A model generated the notes under the pieces. The model ran no database searches and had not been told where the DNA came from. It was given only the letters and a program-made list of their open reading frames with translations. Positions 27,428 through 37,486 of a stretch of 64,000 bases of DNA are shown here, in pieces. The position numbers and the translations under genes were made by a program. How positions within the stretch are numbered: the first letter of the stretch is position 1; each line of letters opens with the position of its first letter. Origin of the DNA: JAJEFO01 sp022819605 (GTDB lineage: Bacteria; Pseudomonadota; Alphaproteobacteria; Rhodobacterales; Rhodobacteraceae); NCBI GenBank assembly GCA_965221545.1, contig OZ244901.1, forward strand, positions 3,658,001-3,722,000, read 5' to 3'.

Positions 27428-27847
27428 CTATCCGGTTGTTTCTTGTGTCTGGACGATCAACCTTTTCCCGATCGCACTCAGCGCCATGTCCATCCGATCG
27501 AGCCGTGAGTGATGTTCTACATCCAATGCCCGGTCCACCTGTGGCAGGTGCCAACCAAGTCGCCGCGCCAACTCGGCCTTGCCGATTTTCTGTTCCCGCA
27601 TGCCTTGGTACAGAATCACCTTGACCGCCGTGAGCGTCGGCAACGTCACGCAAACGTCGCCTGCCGAAGGAACCGGCACATCTTTTTTGTCGTGCATGCG
27701 CGCAGCCACGGCTTCCTCAAGAGCTGACACGGAACGGGCCAGCGCTTCGTCCCGGTCGTCACCAAAGGTCGTGAGCTCCGGAAAATCCGGAGACGTCGCC
27801 AGCACTCCGCAGTCATCTTCCTGCAGTTTGATCGGAAAGGACAACAT
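27428..27847 (-). CDS. hicB: HicB-family antitoxin
   Basis: This 139-residue antitoxin has the HicB partial RNase-H-like domain (about residues 1-80, with CGVLATSPDFPELTTFGDDRDEAL) followed by an Xre-type helix-turn-helix (EQKIGKAELARRLGWHLPQVDRALD, about residues 84-108). It is expected to neutralise HicA and repress the operon. A TTGGAG ribosome site precedes the ATG, and it starts 36 bp after hicA. It looks intact. Confidence 0.88.
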   Translation of the reverse strand: MLSFPIKLQEDDCGVLATSPDFPELTTFGDDRDEALARSVSALEEAVAARMHDKKDVPVPSAGDVCVTLPTLTAVKVILYQGMREQKIGKAELARRLGWHLPQVDRALDVEHHSRLDRMDMALSAIGKRLIVQTQETTG

Positions 27848-27883
27848 CGCGTTACTCCAAGCCTAAGTCTTTTTTTATGGGGC

Positions 27884-28387
27884 TTATATACATGACTGAA
27901 ATCCTTCAGCCGTATACCGTTCCGCGTCCTCGTCCGGCAACCCGGCGCGATAGTCTTCAAGAACACTCTCGGACGCACCGGGACGGCTCTTGGAGCCGAT
28001 GACCCACCCGGCCACCGCCACAAGGCGATGGAGATTGTTCCGTGCCGCGTTGACATCGCGGCAACTTTGCGGACCTTGTGTGCTACAATCCCGCCGGCAC
28101 TCGCAGCCTTGCGGTTCAGTCGTTGAATGCACCTGACCCTCTTCCGCGCATAATGCAGGGGCAGAACGAAAGCGCAACACTTTTCCTTCATGCCTTTCAG
28201 TAAAGTATGTAATCCCCTTTTTTATCTTGGCAACAAGCCCACGCCCGAGCTGTTTCCTTGAGCCATGCATCGGCAACTGGGATACTCTGTTCCCCCGCCG
28301 GACGGTCTTGTGGCCGCTTCCTCCCTTATGCGTCACTGAAGTGCATCCCCGACTTTTGAGCCACCGCTCGAATTGGTTCGCGTTCAT
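27884..28387 (-). CDS. hicA: HicA-type toxin with an in-frame foreign tail
   Basis: Residues 1-60 are a typical HicA mRNA interferase: NQFERWLKSRGC, the catalytic-histidine region HKGGSGHKTVRRGN (His26) and LPMHGSRKQLGRGLVAKIKK. HicA toxins normally stop here, but the frame continues for about 105 residues. The tail contains CRDVNAARNNL (residues 109-119), which resembles the last catalytic-Asp motif (DxNAAxN) of TnpB/OrfB proteins, with cysteines upstream as in their zinc ribbon. I infer a fusion to a degraded IS200/IS605-type relic. Toxicity of the fused form is unknown. hicB follows. Confidence 0.75.
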   Translation of the reverse strand: MNANQFERWLKSRGCTSVTHKGGSGHKTVRRGNRVSQLPMHGSRKQLGRGLVAKIKKGITYFTERHEGKVLRFRSAPALCAEEGQVHSTTEPQGCECRRDCSTQGPQSCRDVNAARNNLHRLVAVAGWVIGSKSRPGASESVLEDYRAGLPDEDAERYTAEGFQSCI

Positions 28388-28456
28388 CGCAAATTTCCTT
28401 TGCTTTCAATGCAAGTTGTTGAATGGCTTCGTACATCTTTGAAATTCGCTTCTTAT

Positions 28457-29788
28457 CACTACTGTCCCGTTAAAAGTCGAATAAATTCAACTGCTTAGGA
28501 AGCTCGTTCTGGCAGGAAGCGATCTCGGAGTCAGTAAGCAGTTGATTCAACGGCGTTTTCTCGAACAAGGTCACGTCGAGAATCTGCAGGATTGTGTAGA
28601 GACTGAGCTCGCTGTTGAGCCGTTTCCTGATGATGGCCACGAGAACGTAGACGGAGACCGCGATCCAGATCTGGCTCTTCACGGCGTTCTCCGAGGTGCC
28701 AAGGAAGGACTTGATCCGAAGGTGCTGCTTGATCCATTTGAAAAAAAGTTCGACCTGCCACCTGGACTTGTAGAGCTCGGCGACCGTCATCGCCGGCAGG
28801 TCGAAGTTGTTGGTGAGGAACACCAGTTCCTTGCCGTTCCGGGTATCGCGAAACTTGATCCTGCGCAGCTTGCCGGGATAGTCCCGGGACGCGTAGAAGC
28901 CGGTGAGCGCGACGGTCTGGTCGCAGCGCAGTCCGGTTGATTTGTCGACCGGGCGGGAGACCTGGCGCCGGAACCGGAAGTTGGACTTGGCTCGCGTGAC
29001 GAAGAATGCGGCGGCCTGGTCGAGCCGCTGGAACCTGCTGAAGTCGACGTAGGCCCGGTCCATGACGTAGAACGCGCTAGCTTCGGGGATCAGGTCGTCG
29101 AGCACGTTCACGTCGTGCTGCCTGCCCGGCGAAACGTCAATGAACGTTGGGATGTTGCCGCGCAGGTCAAGCAGGGTGTGCATCTTCACCGCCGCCTTGG
29201 TGCGTCGGAAATGCGCCCAAGGGAAGACCGAGAGGCACAGGTCGATGGTGGTGGAGTCGAGCGCGTAGACGGCGTTGCCGAGATCTACTCCAAAGCTGTC
29301 ATCGGCATGCAGGTCGCGGGCGGTCCGGATCAGGGACTGGGCGAAGTCGGCGTGGATGCGCCAGTCGCGTCTCTCGTTCGCCTTGGCCAGCGTGGTGCGC
29401 GAGACCGGGCCGCGGAAGCCCATGTGGTAGAGCTTTCCGGACTGGGCGCGCAGGCAGGTCTCGATGTCGCGCAGGCTCTCCCTGGAGGTCAGTTGGGCGA
29501 ATGCCATGCTGCGGAACTGGTCGTGACAACTGAAGCGCCTGACACGCCGGTTTCCGTCATAACGTTCGATGCAGCGCCGAAGGGTATGCATCGGCAGGTG
29601 GTCCATGACTTGGGCGAAGACCAGTTTGCCGGTGTACATGGCTGGGGCTCTCCGAATGGGGGCATCGGCTGGAGAGCATGAATTTCGCGCCCGGGCAGTT
29701 CAAGTCGATGACACCCCCGGAAGCCGCTTTTCCTGTTTAATTATGAATGGTTACAGACTCTTCCCGTGAGCTTAACGGGACAGTAGTG
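28457..29788. mobile_element. Intact IS4-family insertion sequence
   Basis: The 1332-bp element is bounded by perfect 17-bp inverted repeats, CACTACTGTCCCGTTAA at 28457-28473 and its complement at 29772-29788. It is flanked by identical 9-bp direct repeats, GCTTCTTAT, at 28448-28456 and 29789-29797, the target-site duplication. One uninterrupted transposase gene fills it. Perfect ends and duplication indicate a recent insertion. It landed about 70 bp upstream of the hicA start, in the likely hicAB promoter region. Confidence 0.97.
28470..29639 (-). CDS. IS4-family DDE transposase
   Basis: This 389-residue transposase appears complete. The DDE triad is visible as Asp128 (YALDSTTID), Asp194 (YVMDRAYVD) and Glu297. 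The IS4 signature Y-(2)-R-(3)-E-(6)-K is exact at Tyr290, Arg293, Glu297 and Lys304. It reads toward hicA, so transcripts leaving the element could run into hicAB. The stop lies inside the left inverted-repeat region. Confidence 0.96.
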   Translation of the reverse strand: MYTGKLVFAQVMDHLPMHTLRRCIERYDGNRRVRRFSCHDQFRSMAFAQLTSRESLRDIETCLRAQSGKLYHMGFRGPVSRTTLAKANERRDWRIHADFAQSLIRTARDLHADDSFGVDLGNAVYALDSTTIDLCLSVFPWAHFRRTKAAVKMHTLLDLRGNIPTFIDVSPGRQHDVNVLDDLIPEASAFYVMDRAYVDFSRFQRLDQAAAFFVTRAKSNFRFRRQVSRPVDKSTGLRCDQTVALTGFYASRDYPGKLRRIKFRDTRNGKELVFLTNNFDLPAMTVAELYKSRWQVELFFKWIKQHLRIKSFLGTSENAVKSQIWIAVSVYVLVAIIRKRLNSELSLYTILQILDVTLFEKTPLNQLLTDSEIASCQNELPKQLNLFDF

Positions 29789-29797
29789 GCTTCTTAT

Positions 29798-30336
29798 GTT
29801 GAATGATTGACAGTTCTGGTTCTGATAAACTGATCGCGTTGGCGGCTCCATTTACATCCTGAAACGCCCCGCTTCGGCAAGACAGCAGCATGGGCGCTAA
29901 TCTAGCCACTGCGGCGGGGTAAGTCAACACTTCTGTTGCGGACAGCTGTCGAGATTGATCTCGCGCGGCCTGACCGCACCGTCAACCGCAGCGCAACATC
30001 ATGACGCGTGATGCGCGAACCACCACCACGCACCCCTGACCTGCACGTTGAACAGCAACGGCAGACGGCAGTCGCCACCGGGCCGGGCAGTACCGCGAAC
30101 ACCGATTCCGCTAGGATCAAGTCGCCGAGTGAAATCCCTAGCCACCAGCCTGCTCCAGGTCGTTGTGTTCCCACAGATGCACTCATGCGGTCACGCGGAA
30201 GCCAAAGAGAACTTCTCCAAATGCGATAGTCTTCGGCCTCTCGGCCAAACGTCGAGCGCAATCGCGGAGCCATGCCAAGGGACCAATGCGCAACCTGTAG
30301 CGGTAGGGGAAAGGGCGGAAAATCCCGCAGCGGTGT
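29798..30336. other. Non-coding stretch right of the IS4-family element
   Basis: No gene is supported. The first part is the displaced upstream flank of hicAB, including AT-rich sequence near 29797-29840 that may once have held its promoter. The rest (29900-30330) has only short overlapping frames with no recognisable domain. Confidence 0.45.
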
Positions 30337-30891
30337 TCATTCCTCTGCCAGTTGATCGAGTTCTGCCTGTGCCAAGGACGGCTTCACCAGTTCCTGTATC
30401 TCGCTGACAAACCGCCTTTTCGTGTCGATCAGCGCTCTCTTGTCGAGTGCTTCGTGTCTTTCGTTCGGTCTGACGAGACGAATGGCATCCACAACAGTGT
30501 CGAGAACTTTCGGCCGGAACCCTTGGAACGCGCCTTCTTTCCAGTTCTCGTGCCGCGTGTCCTTCACGTTCTCGAACAACCACCGCCCCCGGTCGGTGAA
30601 CTCCGAGAGCTTGCCGGCCAGTTCGATCCTAGCCGACTCCCGAATACCGTCGTCCTGGGGGATTTCCGCGCAGTCAATGGCTGCTTGCATCGCGCCCACA
30701 ACTGCATCACCCCAAGATCTTACTCGCTCGCGCTGTTCCTGTTCGAGGCGGAACCGCTCCATGCGAACCAACTTGTCCTGATTTTTCAAACTCTGCTTTG
30801 CGGCATTCCCAGCGAAGAAGGCGAATGCCGCTGACACAAGCATCGCGAAAAAACTAATCGCCGCTCCCCACGCTGCAGGTTCCTCGAACAT
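30337..30891 (-). CDS. Hypothetical membrane-anchored protein
   Basis: I do not recognise this 184-residue protein. Residues 9-30 (WGAAISFFAMLVSAAFAFFAG) form one strong membrane segment. The remainder is charged and helical, with a likely coiled-coil stretch at residues 31-58 (KQSLKNQDKLVRMERFRLEQ and following), and would face the cytoplasm. I chose ATG 30891; a TTG at 30903 is possible. It lies alone in the accessory patch. Its size and one-helix-plus-coiled-coil plan resemble uncharacterised cargo genes of mobile regions. Confidence 0.6.
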   Translation of the reverse strand: MFEEPAAWGAAISFFAMLVSAAFAFFAGNAAKQSLKNQDKLVRMERFRLEQEQRERVRSWGDAVVGAMQAAIDCAEIPQDDGIRESARIELAGKLSEFTDRGRWLFENVKDTRHENWKEGAFQGFRPKVLDTVVDAIRLVRPNERHEALDKRALIDTKRRFVSEIQELVKPSLAQAELDQLAEE

Positions 30892-30985
30892 CTCAGCCGT
30901 CAATTCAGCAATTCGAATTCTTAGCCCGGTTATCCGAGCCTCATCGCAGAAGTAGCGGTGTCAATTCGAGGTATCAAGAACGCGG

Positions 30986-31729
30986 GTGAGGTGTGGCCCA
31001 ATTTGGTTGATGATTGTGAATCGCGCTTGCTGCCCTTGCGTTGATGCGTGTCGGAGGATGGTCGGGGAAACCGGCGGAGGACACACATCCAGACGCAACG
31101 AGGCAGGGAGCTCGGATCACGGCGCAGGACAGGGGAAATCACGGGCATCGGCATCCGGACGCTGTGACGTATCTGGCAGGTTTGGCCGAAGAGGGCGCAG
31201 CGGTGGTCCGGCTGTACGGGGTCGGACAACCCGGCACTGGATCGAGGGCGGCGAAGTGCGGTGCCTAGAGGTCACGGAGGACGAACCGCTTCCGGCACTT
31301 CTGGAGGCCGTTTCCGGCGGAGTTCGGGCCTCGCGTCGAGCCTTCCCGATCCTGACGAAGTGGAGTGGGCGCTCCGCGACAGCTCTCTTGGCGGCGCTGA
31401 AGCTGTTTCTGGAGCAACTTGACGGCATGCTGCCGACGCCAGAGTGCGAGGGCTGCGGCAAGCCAATGCGCCGACACCCGGCGACGAGGAAGTCGTTCCT
31501 GACCCGGTTCTGCCGGGTCGAGGTTGAGAGTACGTACTTCCGTTGCCGATCGTGCGGCAAGGGACGCTTTCCGCTGAACCGGGCACCGGGCGTGGAGGGA
31601 AGCGCCATCTCGCCGGGGCTGGCGAGTGCCCTGGCCGAGACGGTTCCGCTGATGAGCTTCGATGCGGCGAGTCGGCACATCGCGAACCTTGCCGGGGTGG
31701 ACGCCTACTCGAGGCCGCTAAAGTGGTAG
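30986..31729 (+). pseudogene. Truncated ISKra4-type transposase
   Basis: The recognisable part begins near 31260. It has a zinc-ribbon-like region (PECEGCGKPMRRHPATRKS, then YFRCRSCGKGRFPLNRAPGV) and SFDAASRHIANLAGV, the N-terminal third of ISKra4-family transposases. The match breaks off near 31715, where sequence related to repeat copy A begins, so the DDE catalytic region is missing. Upstream of 31260 the reading frame looks unrelated or decayed. It is non-functional. Confidence 0.7.
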
Positions 31730-32258
31730 CGCAAAAGGCAGAGCATTGAGCGTATGATCCTCGTCCTGATCTTGCGTACCGCCCTGACGCGCGTGTCCTG
31801 GGTCTCGAAAGGCAGCAAGAAGATCACATCGAATGCCTGAACGCGATCACAGGCCACGTGCAGGTGCATGTCGTCGATCAGGTTTCAGACGTGAATGGCA
31901 AGCCTGTCGATGCGTCCCCGAACATGGCGTCGCCGGTCCTCCTGCCTCGCTGTCGCGCCCAGGCCCACCCAAGCGCTCCCATTGGGGCGATGCTCCGCCG
32001 CCGTGCCACTCGAAACCGCCGACAGGTGCCTTGATTGAAGGCCACAGTTTGCGCGCGGCAGGGACGGACAGGCCCTCGTGGATCACGTTGATGCCTCGCG
32101 TTGCCGGAAACAAATTCGCCGGCACGAAGCCCCCGTAACCTGAGTTCAGCACGAAGATGTCGCATGTCCGGTCAGCCTGGTGGCGGTTTACCATGCGCAC
32201 GCGCTCAAACGGTTCGCAACTGGCGTGTCGGCGTGGAGACACTATTCGGAACCTTCCT
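31729..32258. repeat. Diverged direct repeat, copy B
   Basis: This is the partner of copy A (26878-27404), in the same orientation. It starts exactly where the ISKra4-type fragment breaks off and ends within the last codons of the sulfatase gene. Together the two copies bracket hicAB, the IS4-family element, a hypothetical gene and the ISKra4-type relic. No complete gene is seen inside. Confidence 0.7.
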
Positions 32259-33735
32259 CCGAAGCGCGCCACTCGTCTGGCGTCGGCGTGTGATTGAACA
32301 CGTACGCGCGTTTGCAAGCCTCGACACCGCCGAGTTCCTCAATTCTGCGACTTTGGTCGGCGAAGCATCGGGCATTTACTTCTTCGGGATCGCAAATTGC
32401 CCTCAATCGCCTCTCGCCTTCCTTCCAGGCTGCCAGGACGTCGGGGTCGCGCATCCCGTCATGGGCCAGATTTCGCAGTTCATGGGGGTCTTGCGCCAGG
32501 TTGAATAGCTGGGCGTCGTGACCGACATAGTATACGAACTTCCAGTGCTCCCACCGCACCATGAAGGCTCCGGTCGTCGATCCGCCGTCATGGTACTCGC
32601 TGAACACGGTACGGTTCGGGTCGTCGTCCTCCGATGCGATCAAGCGAAGGGAACGGCCCGGGAAGGGGTCGTCCGTGTCATCCAAGAGATCCGCAACATC
32701 GACCACTGTCGCCGCCAGATCGATGAGGCTCGTCCCGGTGCCCACGCGCTTCCCCTCGGGCATGCCCGGGCCAGCGGCAATCATGGGGATGCCGGCCGAT
32801 GCCTCATACATGACCTGTTTCGTCCAGAAGCCGTGATCGCCCATCATGTCGCCATGATCGGATGCGTAGACGACCGTCGTGTTGTCCGTCTGCCCAGACT
32901 GGTCCAGCGCAGAGAGGATTCGTCCCACGCAGTCGTCCACAAAGGACACGAGTCCATAGTATGCGGCCCTGGCCTCCCGCACCCTTCGTCGATCGAAGTG
33001 CCGGTCGTAATCGAAGAATCGGGCAATGTTCTTCAACTCGGCATGCCGGGGTCTCAGCGCATGCTCATATGCGATCGGAAAATCGACGGACTCCGGGTCG
33101 TAGAGGTCGTAGAATTTCGAAGGCGCGACGAGAGGATAATGCGGGCTGACGAGGGACACGAACGTCACCCATGGAGTTTCCGACTTTCCGCACCCGAGCA
33201 GCCAGTCGCATGCGGCCTCTGTAATTGCTTGGTCGTAGTCTGTATAGGTACTCGCTCCCGCTCCAACATTTGCAGCAAGTTCCGGAGCGGCTCCGAAACT
33301 CGGCGGATCTTTGCGCAAGAGACCGACAGGCCAACCTACGCCGTCGACGACATGCATCGGCAGTATTTCCCGCGAGAAGCCGTTGTCGTCCTCGCTAGAA
33401 CGGAAGTGCAGCTTGCCGATCGACGTGACCTCGATGCCGCCGTCGCGCAATTTGTGCATCCAGCTCCGCGGAACGCCGCGATAGGGGGTGGCACTGTCCC
33501 AGCAGCCGATATTGTGAACGTAATCGCCACAAGCCATGGCGGCGCGCGCAGGAACGCAGATCGGTGACGGAGTATAGGCGTTTTCGAAGATCGTCCCTCG
33601 GGCGGCGAGGCTGTCCAGATTCGGTGTCTTGACAATGGGGTGGCCGGTGCAGCCCAGCGCGTCCTTGCGGTGTTCGTCCGAGATGATGATCAGGACGTTG
33701 TTGCGTGAGGCTGAGTTCATTTCTGGGGCGTCCAT
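32242..33735 (-). CDS. Sulfatase (type-I, choline-sulfatase/arylsulfatase-like)
   Basis: This 497-residue alkaline-phosphatase-fold hydrolase should release sulfate from an organic sulfate ester. The active-site motif is SPICVPARA, with Cys60 as the predicted formylglycine. Metal and catalytic blocks follow: IISDEHRKDALGC near residue 17, IGKLHF, and YASDHGDMMGDHGFWTK. No signal peptide is visible, so it is probably cytoplasmic. It needs a formylglycine-generating enzyme, which is absent from the window. I chose ATG 33735 for its AGGT ribosome site; ATG 33720 is an alternative. Its 3' end runs into repeat copy B. A LysR relic diverges from it. Confidence 0.9.
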   Translation of the reverse strand: MDAPEMNSASRNNVLIIISDEHRKDALGCTGHPIVKTPNLDSLAARGTIFENAYTPSPICVPARAAMACGDYVHNIGCWDSATPYRGVPRSWMHKLRDGGIEVTSIGKLHFRSSEDDNGFSREILPMHVVDGVGWPVGLLRKDPPSFGAAPELAANVGAGASTYTDYDQAITEAACDWLLGCGKSETPWVTFVSLVSPHYPLVAPSKFYDLYDPESVDFPIAYEHALRPRHAELKNIARFFDYDRHFDRRRVREARAAYYGLVSFVDDCVGRILSALDQSGQTDNTTVVYASDHGDMMGDHGFWTKQVMYEASAGIPMIAAGPGMPEGKRVGTGTSLIDLAATVVDVADLLDDTDDPFPGRSLRLIASEDDDPNRTVFSEYHDGGSTTGAFMVRWEHWKFVYYVGHDAQLFNLAQDPHELRNLAHDGMRDPDVLAAWKEGERRLRAICDPEEVNARCFADQSRRIEELGGVEACKRAYVFNHTPTPDEWRASEEGSE

Positions 33736-34124
33736 CGGATTGACCTGCCGGAGCAGCGCAGAGAACGGCAAATTACACGGTTTCTCGCGACGTCACTGCT
33801 TCTTCCAATGAGCGAGGAGGAATTCGCGCTCGAGAGGAACCTGACCCAGGCCGTGAGACGCGTCCTGATCGTTCGCCGAAACGGCCAATGATCTTGAAAC
33901 GGCTCGCAACCGGAATCGATTTCCTCTCGCGTGTCCATTCGAATTCGCCTCCTGTGGCTTCGTTCGGTTCGCGCGGAACCATTCTTCCCAAACGGGCGGG
34001 ATTCATTCAACACGATCCAAGTGCCGGAAAAGTGCGAACAGCATTTGTTGGCGCGAATCTCTGGACAAGCAGCATCATTAAGGCTTGGATTCAGGTCAGA
34101 CTCAAACCATGGGGATGGAATGCC
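33736..34124. other. Non-coding gap between sulfatase and LysR relic
   Basis: No gene is supported. By position it would be the divergent promoter region of the sulfatase and the decayed regulator. I did not find a clear LysR-type T-N11-A palindrome. Confidence 0.4.
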
Positions 34125-34430
34125 ATGGCGCTGTCGCTCAACTGGCGGTGGAGCTTCGAAACCGCAACAAGACATCAAGACGTCTCAGGCACTGCGAAAA
34201 AGCCGAACATCTCACAGGTCGCCATCAGGCAGCAATTCCGGCTCATCGAAGGCCGTGCCGGCATGAATTTGTTCAACCAACTTCTCCGAAGGGTGTCGTT
34301 GGCCGAATCCAGGCGCTGCGTGTTCCTGAATGTCGCTGGTGAAATTCCGCTGCCGGAGCGGAGCGTTGCGGACGACCGGAAGTCGCCGGCTTCGACGTTC
34401 GAGGTCATTTGCACCACCGGATGCTCATGA
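34125..34430 (+). pseudogene. Decayed LysR-family regulator (N-terminal part)
   Basis: The translated frame reads LNWRWSFETATRHQDVSGTAKKPNISQVAIRQQ, then FRLIEGRAGMNLFNQLLRRVSLAESRR and ASTFEVICTTG. This follows the LysR (GcvA-like) helix-turn-helix and linker closely, but with many off-consensus residues. It ends after about 100 residues at the psuK start, so the effector domain is missing. It may be the former regulator of the divergent sulfatase. Confidence 0.7.
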
Positions 34431-35316
34431 CAGCTGCCACGAGGATTCCCTGCATCGGATCAGCGCATTGGGACGTGATTGGCAGTGCCGACATTGTCAT
34501 GATGGAAGGCTCTGATGTGCCGGGACGCATTGCCTGGCATCCAGGTGGGGTCGCCTTGAACATAGCCACTTCGCTGGTGCGGTTCGGCATGACGCCGACG
34601 CTGCTAACTGCGATTGGAGAAGACGACGAAGGCGAAAGGCTCATCTCCTTTGCATCCGAAGTCGGAATTGACACGACTTGCGTCTACAGAACTGCAGAAC
34701 TGCCAACAGACAGCTACATGGCCATCGAGGGCGCCAACGGCCTGATTGCAGCCATTGCTGACGCCCATTCGCTTGAGGCCGCAGGCGACAGGATTCTCCG
34801 CCCGCTCTCAGATGGCCGTCTCGGATCGGCCGAGGCACCATTTTCCGGGGCGATCGCGCTGGACGGAAACCTGACCGGTGCGCTTTTGGCCGAAATCGCG
34901 ACAAGCCCATTTTTCGCAAGGGCGGACTTGCGCGTCGCGCCGGCCTCTCCCGGAAAGGCCGAAAGGCTCGCGCCGTTGCTCGACATGCCGAACGCCACCA
35001 TTTACGCAAATGTCGAAGAGGCCGGGATCCTGTGCGGTTCGCGCTTCGACAACGCACGGGAGGCCGCGACAGCATTGCTGGAACTTGGCGCAAATCGAGC
35101 CCTGGTGACGCATGGTGAGCATGCGGTCGCAGATGGATCCCGCACCGGCATCATCCTGGCAGATCCGCCCGCAGCAAATGTTGCTCGCGTCACTGGTGCA
35201 GGCGACACCTTCCTGGCAGCACATGTTGCAGCCGAAATCGCCGGTGCTCCGCCCAAGGACGCTCTGGACAAGGCGCTCTGGGCAGCAGCGGACCACATAT
35301 CGAGAGGAATCGCTTC

Positions 35317-35320
<4 letters not shown>
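34427..35320 (+). CDS. psuK: PfkB-family kinase, probable pseudouridine kinase
   Basis: This 297-residue ribokinase-family kinase is predicted to phosphorylate pseudouridine to pseudouridine 5'-phosphate. The PfkB blocks are GGVALNIATSLVRFGMTPTLLTAIGEDDEG (about residues 40-70) and the C-terminal anion-hole motif RVTGAGDTFLAAHVAAE. The function rests mainly on its overlap (ATGA) with the downstream glycosidase gene; alone it could be another sugar or nucleoside kinase. ATG 34421 is an alternative start. It overlaps the end of the LysR relic. Confidence 0.85.
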
Positions 35321-36240
<920 letters not shown>

Positions 36241-36370
36241 CTTCCGTCGAACCCGTTGCGAACGCGGCTTCAAGCCATGAGCTTTCTCGATCACTCCGCA
36301 GCGAAGCGCTTGATCAGGAGATTCCACGATAGCCGCGTGGTCAGACGATGCAGAAACGCGTTCGCGACGC

Positions 36371-37486
36371 TCAGAGCGCTTCGCGAAGCAAGGCCAGGTA
36401 CTCTTCGGGCCCGGCCGGCCTTGGGTTTGTCATGGCCAGATGATCCTTGGACGCCTTGTCGGCGATCTCGGGTAGAACGCCGGCACCAACACCCAGTTCC
36501 GCCAACCTCGTTGGCAGACCCAAGCCGGATACGAAGTCCGTCAGCCAAACATGCAGTTCTGCATGTTCGGGAAGGCTCGCCGCCCCACGCAGGTCAGAGT
36601 AGGCCATGTCGGCGTGACCGGCGTTGAAGCGCAGGACATGGGGCAGCAATATTCCGATCAGCGTGCCATGGTGAAGATGCAATTCGCCCAGCGGCGTGGC
36701 CATGGCATGGGCGCCGCCGAGCGACTTTTGCAGGCACATTCCTCCCATCAACGCTGCCATCATCATCTCCCACCGCGCCTCCCGGTTGCTGCCCTCCTCG
36801 ACAGCAACGGGCAGCCATCTCGCGGCACGTCTGACAGCATCGAGCGCAATGGCTGCAGCCGGCGGGTTCTCCGTGGGGCTGCAATACGTCTCGATCCCGT
36901 GACTCAGCGCATCGATCCCGGTGGCGGCGGTAAGTCGCGACGGCAGGGAGAGCGTCAGTTCCGGGTCACAGATCACAACGTCCGCCACCATGTTCAGATT
37001 CACGGCAACGCATTTCGATCCGTCCAGAAGGGACATCACGCATGCGCGACCTACCTCCGCTCCGGTGCCCGCCGCAGTCGGGATCGCAATCTGCCGGGAG
37101 ACCTTGCCGATCCTCTCCGACCCGCCCCGCTTGACGCTGTACTCTGCCAGGCTTCCGCCATGGCTCGACAGCAAGGCAACCGCCTTCGCCAGATCGATCG
37201 GCGATCCGCCACCGAGCGCGATCACTCCGTCGCAGCCCCTGTCGTTCCAGATCTCGATGCAGTCGAGGAGCGATCGTTCCGTCGGGTTCTCCGTCGTGCC
37301 ATCGTATACCACCGGTTCCGAGGGTCGTGCTGCATCGAGGACACGCTCCAAGATTCCGACGTCCGCCACGCCTGCGTCGGTCACGAGCAACGGACGCTTC
37401 AGGCCTAGCCGCGCGATTTCATCTCCGAGAACTGCAACGGCGCCATAGTCGAAATGTATGCGCGAAAGATACTGGATCAGCGGCAT
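36371..37486 (-). CDS. Iron-containing alcohol dehydrogenase (maleylacetate-reductase-like)
   Basis: This 371-residue NAD(P)-dependent group-III dehydrogenase has the nucleotide-binding GGGSPIDLAKAVA (about residues 91-103) and the metal site spread over ICDPELT, GIDALSHGIE and GGAHAMATPLGELHLHHG. The family includes alcohol dehydrogenases and maleylacetate reductases. Sitting in an operon with an aromatic-type monooxygenase makes maleylacetate reduction attractive, but no ring-cleavage dioxygenase is present. It is the last gene of the operon, and its start overlaps the aldehyde dehydrogenase stop. Confidence 0.85.
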   Translation of the reverse strand: MPLIQYLSRIHFDYGAVAVLGDEIARLGLKRPLLVTDAGVADVGILERVLDAARPSEPVVYDGTTENPTERSLLDCIEIWNDRGCDGVIALGGGSPIDLAKAVALLSSHGGSLAEYSVKRGGSERIGKVSRQIAIPTAAGTGAEVGRACVMSLLDGSKCVAVNLNMVADVVICDPELTLSLPSRLTAATGIDALSHGIETYCSPTENPPAAAIALDAVRRAARWLPVAVEEGSNREARWEMMMAALMGGMCLQKSLGGAHAMATPLGELHLHHGTLIGILLPHVLRFNAGHADMAYSDLRGAASLPEHAELHVWLTDFVSGLGLPTRLAELGVGAGVLPEIADKASKDHLAMTNPRPAGPEEYLALLREAL

